Below, piece by piece: positions 58,946 through 64,000 of a stretch of DNA of 64,000 nt. Below the pieces are notes generated by a model. The model was not told where the DNA came from. It saw nothing but the letters and a program-made list of their open reading frames with translations, and ran no database searches. Made by a program: the position numbers and the translations under genes. The stretch is from Phycisphaerae bacterium. Its GTDB lineage: Bacteria > Planctomycetota > Phycisphaerae > UBA1845 > PWPN01. Each line of letters starts with the position of its first letter. The first letter of the stretch is position 1. The DNA lies in NCBI GenBank assembly GCA_018003015.1, contig JAGNEZ010000024.1, positions 19,491-83,490 on the forward strand, written 5' to 3'.

Positions 58946-61120
58946 ATGGGGAATAGCGAATTGAGGAAGCTGCTCGCCGACCCGGACGCTGCTCTTTCCC
59001 GATGCTCCGTGCGCCGTTTTCCATTCCGCCTGATTCTGTTACCGCTCGTGCTCGTCGCGTTCGTATCCCTGCATCCGCCGGTATCCGCCGAGGCCTCTCC
59101 GGTTGTTCGAGCGACGGAGCAGCGTCGAATCGAGACCATTGCCCGAGCAAGCCGGAGCGCGGTCTGTATCTTCCTGGATGAAGGCGAAGCCGGCTCGGGT
59201 GTGGTGATATGCCCCGATGGTCACGGGCTGACCAATTTCCACGTCATTGCAGGCATACTCAAGACGCGCCGCGCGTTTGGTGGCTTGTCCGACGGCAAGC
59301 GATATCCTCTGGAAGTGCTCGGGATTGACCCGACCGGTGACATGGCCATGTTCCGCCTGACCGGCAAGGACCGTTTCGAATGCGCCGAGTTCGGCGACTC
59401 GGAGGCTGTCCGGGTGGGCGATGAGGTCTTCGCGGCCGGCAATCCCTTCATGTTGGCCGAGGACTCCACACCGACCATCACCGCGGGGATTGTCAGCGGC
59501 CTGCACCGCTATCAGTACGGCCAGGATGCCCGGTCGCTGGTCTATGCGGACTGCATCCAGGTCGACGCCTCGATCAATCCGGGCAACTCCGGCGGGCCGT
59601 TGTTCGACGCCGCCGGGCGGCTCATCGGGATCAACGGCCGGGCGTCGTTCGAGCGTCGTGGGCGGGTCAACGTGGGCCTGGCCTATGCGATTTCGATCAA
59701 CCAGTTCAAGCGGTTCATTCCCGGTTTGAAGGCCGGCTTGCTGGTCGAGCATGGTTCGCTCGGAGCCACGGCGGTCGATGCCGGTTACCGACAGGTGGTT
59801 TTCGACCGAGTCATGGATGGAGCCGCAGCGGCCGCAGCGGGCATCAAACCGGGTGACCGGCTGGTGGTTTTCGCAGACCAGAAGATTCGTGATGCCAACC
59901 ACTTCACGAGTCTGCTGGGCAGCTACCCGGCAGGCTGGCCGGTCTCGGTCACCTGGGAACGTGAGGGTCGGCTGACCTCGAGGGTGATCGAGCTCGATCC
60001 CCTGACCGTGAGGGTTCCGGACGAGCTCAAGCGGGCCTATCGGGTTGATGTGAGCGTCACCCGAAAGGCCGCGGAGTCCCGGCCGGCCGGACCTGCGTCC
60101 CCCTCGGCGCCGGCTGTAGCCAACGTCCTGGCGCCGGCCATCGAGTCCGCGATTCGCTCAACGGTCAAGCTCTACGGCGGTCGACTCGGCTCAGCCGTGG
60201 GCTACGGCTCCGGCGTGATCGTCTCGCCGCAAGGTGATGTCCTCACCACGCTGTCGGTTCTTGTCGAAGGCAGCGAGCTTCGGGCGGTGACCCACGACGG
60301 GCACGCTTACCCGTGCACGGTGATCAGCCGCGACGAGTACCGGCAGCTGGCCCTGCTGCGGATGGGGCGTAAGAGTGAGAATGCGGACACCGCCGCTCCG
60401 CTTCGCGACCAGATGACTCCGCCGAGATGGGAGCCGCTGCCGATGGCCGACCCCGCCGCGGCTCAGCCCGGCGACTGGATTCTGGCCGTCGGGAACCCGT
60501 GCAAGGTCGCCGATGGAGCGGAGGCCGTTTCGGTGGCCCGAGGGATCCTCTCGGGTCGTACCCGGCTCGACGCGGTCCAGGGATCGGAGGCTTTTCCCTA
60601 TCGCGGCGATGTTCTCCTGCTTGACGCCGTGACCAGCAACCCGGGTTCGCCGGGCAGCGCGGTCGTTGATCTGGACGGGCGCTGGGTTGGAGTGGTGGGA
60701 GAGGTAGTCGCTTCCCAACGAACCAATACCGAGCTCAGCTACGCGTACCCCGTGGAGGAGATCAAGGCCTTCCTGCGCGACGCCAGCGTCGGCGAGGCAG
60801 CGAGTCGGCCTCACGGGGCGGCGTCTCGCCCCGCCAGCCGGTCGGCCAAGCCTGGCTACCACGGCATCCGCCTCTCCACCATTGCCTATCACCGTCAACT
60901 GCCCTTCGTGAAGAGCGTGGCCGACGGATCGCCGGCCAAGGCGGCCGGCGTGCGAGCCGACGATCTGATCATCAGCGCCAACCGGACGGCGGTTCCGCAA
61001 GGTCGCGTGTTTATGGAACTCTGCGAGCGGCTGCTTCCCGGGGAGGAGCTTTCGCTGATCGTCAAACGGGGCGAAGAGTTGATCCCGGTCCGTTTCGTGC
61101 TCACGGAGGATCCCGAATGA
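58946..61120 (+). CDS. Trypsin-like serine protease with a second, degenerate protease domain and two PDZ domains
   Basis: 724 residues from ATG 58946 (AAGG seven bases upstream). A signal anchor (~24-48) precedes a DegP-like protease domain with intact triad: His99 in LTNFHV, Asp132 in GDMAMFRL and Ser215 in NPGNSGGPLF. PDZ 1 follows at ~285-350 (DRVMDGAAAAAAGIKPGDRL). A second chymotrypsin-like domain (~400-620) has lost all three residues: Ser437 for His, Gln467 for Asp, and Pro569 for Ser in NPGSPGSAVV. PDZ 2 is near the C-terminus. Periplasmic. The stop overlaps the next protease-like gene by four bases (ATGA), so the two are translationally coupled and may work as a complex. Confidence 0.9.
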   Translation: MGNSELRKLLADPDAALSRCSVRRFPFRLILLPLVLVAFVSLHPPVSAEASPVVRATEQRRIETIARASRSAVCIFLDEGEAGSGVVICPDGHGLTNFHVIAGILKTRRAFGGLSDGKRYPLEVLGIDPTGDMAMFRLTGKDRFECAEFGDSEAVRVGDEVFAAGNPFMLAEDSTPTITAGIVSGLHRYQYGQDARSLVYADCIQVDASINPGNSGGPLFDAAGRLIGINGRASFERRGRVNVGLAYAISINQFKRFIPGLKAGLLVEHGSLGATAVDAGYRQVVFDRVMDGAAAAAAGIKPGDRLVVFADQKIRDANHFTSLLGSYPAGWPVSVTWEREGRLTSRVIELDPLTVRVPDELKRAYRVDVSVTRKAAESRPAGPASPSAPAVANVLAPAIESAIRSTVKLYGGRLGSAVGYGSGVIVSPQGDVLTTLSVLVEGSELRAVTHDGHAYPCTVISRDEYRQLALLRMGRKSENADTAAPLRDQMTPPRWEPLPMADPAAAQPGDWILAVGNPCKVADGAEAVSVARGILSGRTRLDAVQGSEAFPYRGDVLLLDAVTSNPGSPGSAVVDLDGRWVGVVGEVVASQRTNTELSYAYPVEEIKAFLRDASVGEAASRPHGAASRPASRSAKPGYHGIRLSTIAYHRQLPFVKSVADGSPAKAAGVRADDLIISANRTAVPQGRVFMELCERLLPGEELSLIVKRGEELIPVRFVLTEDPE

Positions 61121-62202
61121 CCACCCTTGCCGCTCTGCTGACCGGCCTGGCAATGATGGCCCTGCCGGGCAATTCGGCCACGCATCCCGCGGACGCCATG
61201 CGGGCCGAGCAGGATGCCTTTCGCCGTGCCGTGGCCCGAGTGGCTCGGTGCGTGGTCACGATCGAGACGATCGGTGGTACACAACCGGGCGGCGGGCAGC
61301 CGGCGAGCGGCCCGGCCTTCGGCGGGCGAGAGGTGGCACCCTCGGGGTTCATCGTGGCCGACGGCCCCACCACGGGGCTGATCTGGTCGGCCGACGGGCT
61401 GATCCTTACCAGCGCCTTCAATTTCGTTCGCGACCCATCGCTGATCACTGTGGTGCTGTCCGATCGTCGGAGGTTCGTGGGCGAACTGATCGCCCGTGAC
61501 GAGGTGCGACGGCTAGCGATGGTTCGCGTTCCGGCCACTGGGTTGCCGGTGCCGCAGTGGATCGGCGACGAGGGCGAGGTTCGCGTGGGCCAACGGGTCC
61601 TGGCGCTGGGTCGGGGTTTCGGCGGGCCGTTCTGCTCGATCACCGCAGGCATCGTCAGCGGCCTGAACCGGATGAGTGGTCTGGCCATCCAGACCGACGC
61701 CCGGCTCTCGCCGGCCAGCTTCGGCGGGCCGCTGATAGACCTCGACGGCCGGGTGATCGGCCTTTGCGTTCCCTTTGGCATGGGCAACGACCTGCTTTCC
61801 GGCGTCGAGTGGTATGATTCGGGCATTGGCTTCGCGATTCCCGCATGGCAGGTTTGGACCAGTGCCGCCGACCTCTCCGCCGGGCACAGCCTTCGCCGTG
61901 GCATGCTCGGCGTGGTCCTGGACGCGAAAGCCAATGCTCCCCCCACGATCCGACTGCTGGCGGATCGCTCGCCCGCTCTCCGAGCCGGCCTGAAAGTCGG
62001 CGACGCGATTGTGGCGATCGACGGGAAGCCGGTCACGGTCTATCCCGATCTCACCCGGCTGATGCGATCCCGATGCGCGGGGCAATGGGTGAAGGTACGC
62101 GTCCGTCGGGGAGCACAGGACATCGATCTGGAGGTCGTTCTGGCCGTTCCTGAGGACGTCGGATCGCTCAACCCGCCCGCGAGCGAGCCGGCGGGGCGGT
62201 AG
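61117..62202 (+). CDS. Catalytically dead DegP-like (pseudo-protease) PDZ protein
   Basis: 361 residues; ATG 61117 overlaps the previous stop. A signal peptide (~1-22) leads to a chymotrypsin-fold domain that aligns with HtrA proteases but lacks the whole triad. Phe101 replaces His in LTSAFNFV, Arg132 replaces Asp in VRRLAMVRV, and Phe202 replaces Ser in SPASFGGPLID. One PDZ domain follows (~255-345: LLADRSPALRAGLKVGDAIVAIDG). The fold-defining glycines are kept, so this is not a decaying pseudogene. It probably serves as a binding or regulatory partner of the upstream protease. It is convergent with the VWA gene, 8 bases away. Confidence 0.88.
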   Translation: MTTLAALLTGLAMMALPGNSATHPADAMRAEQDAFRRAVARVARCVVTIETIGGTQPGGGQPASGPAFGGREVAPSGFIVADGPTTGLIWSADGLILTSAFNFVRDPSLITVVLSDRRRFVGELIARDEVRRLAMVRVPATGLPVPQWIGDEGEVRVGQRVLALGRGFGGPFCSITAGIVSGLNRMSGLAIQTDARLSPASFGGPLIDLDGRVIGLCVPFGMGNDLLSGVEWYDSGIGFAIPAWQVWTSAADLSAGHSLRRGMLGVVLDAKANAPPTIRLLADRSPALRAGLKVGDAIVAIDGKPVTVYPDLTRLMRSRCAGQWVKVRVRRGAQDIDLEVVLAVPEDVGSLNPPASEPAGR

Positions 62203-62210
62203 ACGCCATC

Positions 62211-64000
62211 TCAGATGAACACCCGCTTGTTGTAGATAAACCACTCGAAGAGCAGGACGGCTCCCAAGGCCAGGAGCAGGTACTGCCACAGTGGTTTGCG
62301 GAGATTCTCGCTTCCCGATCCGGCGGCGACCTGACCGCTGGCGATGCGGAACTGCTGATTGGGGGCGATGAAGCTCTCGTAGTCATTGGTGAGGTTCACG
62401 GCCCGCCCGCTCTGATCGGGAATACCGGTCTCGAGGCGATAGAGGCCGACGCGGTCGGTCTGGCCGTAGCTCACCAGTCCGGAGGAGCGAACGGAGACGT
62501 CCTCGGTGCGTCCATCCGGCCGGTGGACGGCCACGGTCGAGCGACCGGGCTTGGCGGCAACGGTGATGGCTTCGCCCGGCTTGGCGGGGGGATGCTGGCC
62601 GAGGGTGGATGCGCCGGCCAGGTACCGGAGAGCGTTGTGCATGAAGACGACCAGGCCTTCCTGGAAGACCCAGTCGGTATTGAGCAGCTCCCGTTTGTCG
62701 TCGAAGAAGCTGAACGCGCACAGCAGGAACTGGTGCCGCTCCTCGTTGAGCAGGGCGAGCACCGGCCCGCTGGACGACTCGATCAGGGCAGTCGCTTGTG
62801 GAGGCAGAGCGAGCTTCCGCCAGCTGAAGACGTTGATCGAGTTGATGGCCACATGCCGGAGAACCGGATGGGTGTCATCCCAGTCGAGGAAGAGCTCCCG
62901 CTCGATCAGTTCGCCTCTTTGGACATCCTCGATCAACGGTATTCCGCCAAAGAACACATAATTGCCTGGCGGCAGACGCTGGGTTGAATGGGCGTCGATC
63001 ACGATCACATCGTAGCGCGACCGGCCGACGTCGATGAGTTTTTCATCAGGGTTCTTCTCGTACTCGTTGGGAGTCCAGACCTCATACTTGGCCAGGGGCA
63101 TGGCGGACATGAGGTCGCGCAGATAGCGGTTGCCGGGCGTGACCAGGAGGGCGGTGATCGGCCGGGGCGGCGTCGCCACGGCGAAGACCCGGTCGTCGGC
63201 GGGGAGGGCGTCCTTGCCGGACAGCCGCAACTCGATGTCCGCTCCGCGATCCAGGAGCAGCTCGAACGTGACGGTTGCCTCGTTGCCGTCCTTGGGCATG
63301 CTGGGCAGGCCGGTGTTTCCAAGCTGTTTCGCGTCGCCCAGAGGCAAGAGACCCTCGACCGAGCGTACTTCCTTCATTTCGCCGTCCACGAAGAGCGAGA
63401 CATCCCGATTCGCCGGTGTCCCGCCGAAATGGCGCACCCGGGCGACGATGCTGAGCATCTCCGGCCTCTCGTAGTTTCGCCGCACGTCGACATCGACGAT
63501 CCCGGTATTCTCGATCGCCTTGCCGATGCAGACGACCTCCATCTGCCCGCGCTGCACCGCCACCTTCTCGGCGTCTGACAGCCGGCCGTCGGTGAACAGG
63601 AGATGGTGAGACTGGGCCACCCTGTTGGATCCCCAGCCGACGTCTTCGCCGATCGGCGTGGAGTGGGCTTCGGCCAGTTGGATTGCCTCGGCCAGTCGCC
63701 CCGGTTCGTCGGTCTGGGTGATGGAGTTGATGGCTCGCCGCAACAGCACCTTGTCGCCGGTGAAAGAGGTCAGCACATTGGCCCGGTCGGCGAAGGTGAT
63801 GACCATGGCCCGCTGGGTGGTGGTCATGCCGTCGACGACCTTGAGGGCCTCCTCCTTGGCGATGCTCAGGCGGGTTTGCCCGTCGCCCTCGTCAGCGCCC
63901 ATCGACGCGGACTGATCGATGAGCAGGGTCATGGACTGCTCGATGTCAGCGGAGCCCCTGCGGACCGGCTCGCCGATCGCCAGGGCCGCCAGGATCAGGA
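62211..64000 (-). CDS. BatA/VWA-domain membrane protein, N-terminus beyond the right edge
   Basis: Partial: the reading frame stays open to base 64000 without a stop, and the upstream residues (LILAALAIGEPVRRG before the VWA domain) look like the second helix of a BatA-type N-terminus. About 596 residues are visible. The VWA domain begins MTLLIDQSASMGAD (MIDAS Asp-x-Ser-x-Ser), then MVITFADRANVL and HHLLFTDGRLS. Ig-like strands and a glutamine-amidotransferase-like region follow. It ends with one transmembrane helix (LWQYLLLALGAVLLFEWFIYNKR). It belongs to the planctomycete VWA/BatA-like family usually followed by similar genes; function unknown. It is distinct from the Bat operon at 7.4 kb. 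Confidence 0.86.
   Translation of the reverse strand, partial: LILAALAIGEPVRRGSADIEQSMTLLIDQSASMGADEGDGQTRLSIAKEEALKVVDGMTTTQRAMVITFADRANVLTSFTGDKVLLRRAINSITQTDEPGRLAEAIQLAEAHSTPIGEDVGWGSNRVAQSHHLLFTDGRLSDAEKVAVQRGQMEVVCIGKAIENTGIVDVDVRRNYERPEMLSIVARVRHFGGTPANRDVSLFVDGEMKEVRSVEGLLPLGDAKQLGNTGLPSMPKDGNEATVTFELLLDRGADIELRLSGKDALPADDRVFAVATPPRPITALLVTPGNRYLRDLMSAMPLAKYEVWTPNEYEKNPDEKLIDVGRSRYDVIVIDAHSTQRLPPGNYVFFGGIPLIEDVQRGELIERELFLDWDDTHPVLRHVAINSINVFSWRKLALPPQATALIESSSGPVLALLNEERHQFLLCAFSFFDDKRELLNTDWVFQEGLVVFMHNALRYLAGASTLGQHPPAKPGEAITVAAKPGRSTVAVHRPDGRTEDVSVRSSGLVSYGQTDRVGLYRLETGIPDQSGRAVNLTNDYESFIAPNQQFRIASGQVAAGSGSENLRKPLWQYLLLALGAVLLFEWFIYNKRVFI

Overview
The window is GC-rich and almost fully coding. 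Its gene content points to a planctomycete (Planctomycetota, probably Phycisphaerae-like): a DUF1549/DUF1553 + DUF1501 + PPC-domain trio, prepilin-type proteins ending in an H-X9-DG-like element, a PEP-CTERM protein, a Bat (VWA/TPR) operon, and many secreted or lipoprotein hydrolases. The organism is inferred from gene families, not from a marker gene. I find no insertion sequence, phage, CRISPR array or rRNA. The only RNA gene seen is a tRNA-His.

Layout. 1-6.5 kb: the start of a secreted GH44 glycanase running off the left edge, an unrecognised exported-looking protein, tRNA-His, a stand-alone AMPK/CBM48 domain, a Nif3/YqfO-type protein and a cation antiporter fused to a PTS EIIA domain. 6.7-13.4 kb: HAD phosphatase, a Bat operon (VWA, TPR, BatD, BatE-like) and a membrane PIN-TRAM protein. 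13.6-16.3 kb: a sigma-70 family factor with its own promoter, a pseudopilin and a zinc-ribbon membrane protein. 16.8-28.3 kb: SGNH hydrolase, DUF5009-type acyltransferase, phosphohexomutase, GT39 glycosyltransferase, DUF1611 protein, DsbD and a PEP-CTERM protein. 28.6-34.0 kb: an orphan RnfD-RnfC pair with eroded flavin/NADH motifs, a phosphodiesterase lipoprotein and an EEP-family lipoprotein.

34.2-49.5 kb is the most striking part: twelve minus-strand genes with short gaps, downstream of one promoter whose -35 and spacer are overlapped by a 21-bp near-perfect palindrome. The first gene is a FadR/GntR-type regulator. Then come three tandem GH36-like alpha-galactosidase paralogues, a ribokinase-type kinase, DeoC, an SDR, a RhaT-like symporter carrying an extra soluble domain, a mutarotase-like protein, a second SDR, a cupin and a UlaG-like metallo-hydrolase. 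Together they read as a self-contained glycan/sugar catabolic locus: release the sugar outside, import it, oxidise or epimerise it, open a lactone, phosphorylate, and cleave by aldolase. The substrate is unknown. A 2-hydroxyacid dehydrogenase is divergently transcribed.

51.1-56.4 kb holds the DUF1549/1553-DUF1501-PPC trio. Then follow a chorismatase-like RidA-fold protein and a UroD-family protein with a likely promoter. Next is a translationally coupled pair of trypsin-like proteins in which only one of three protease domains keeps its catalytic triad. A BatA/VWA-like membrane protein runs off the right edge.
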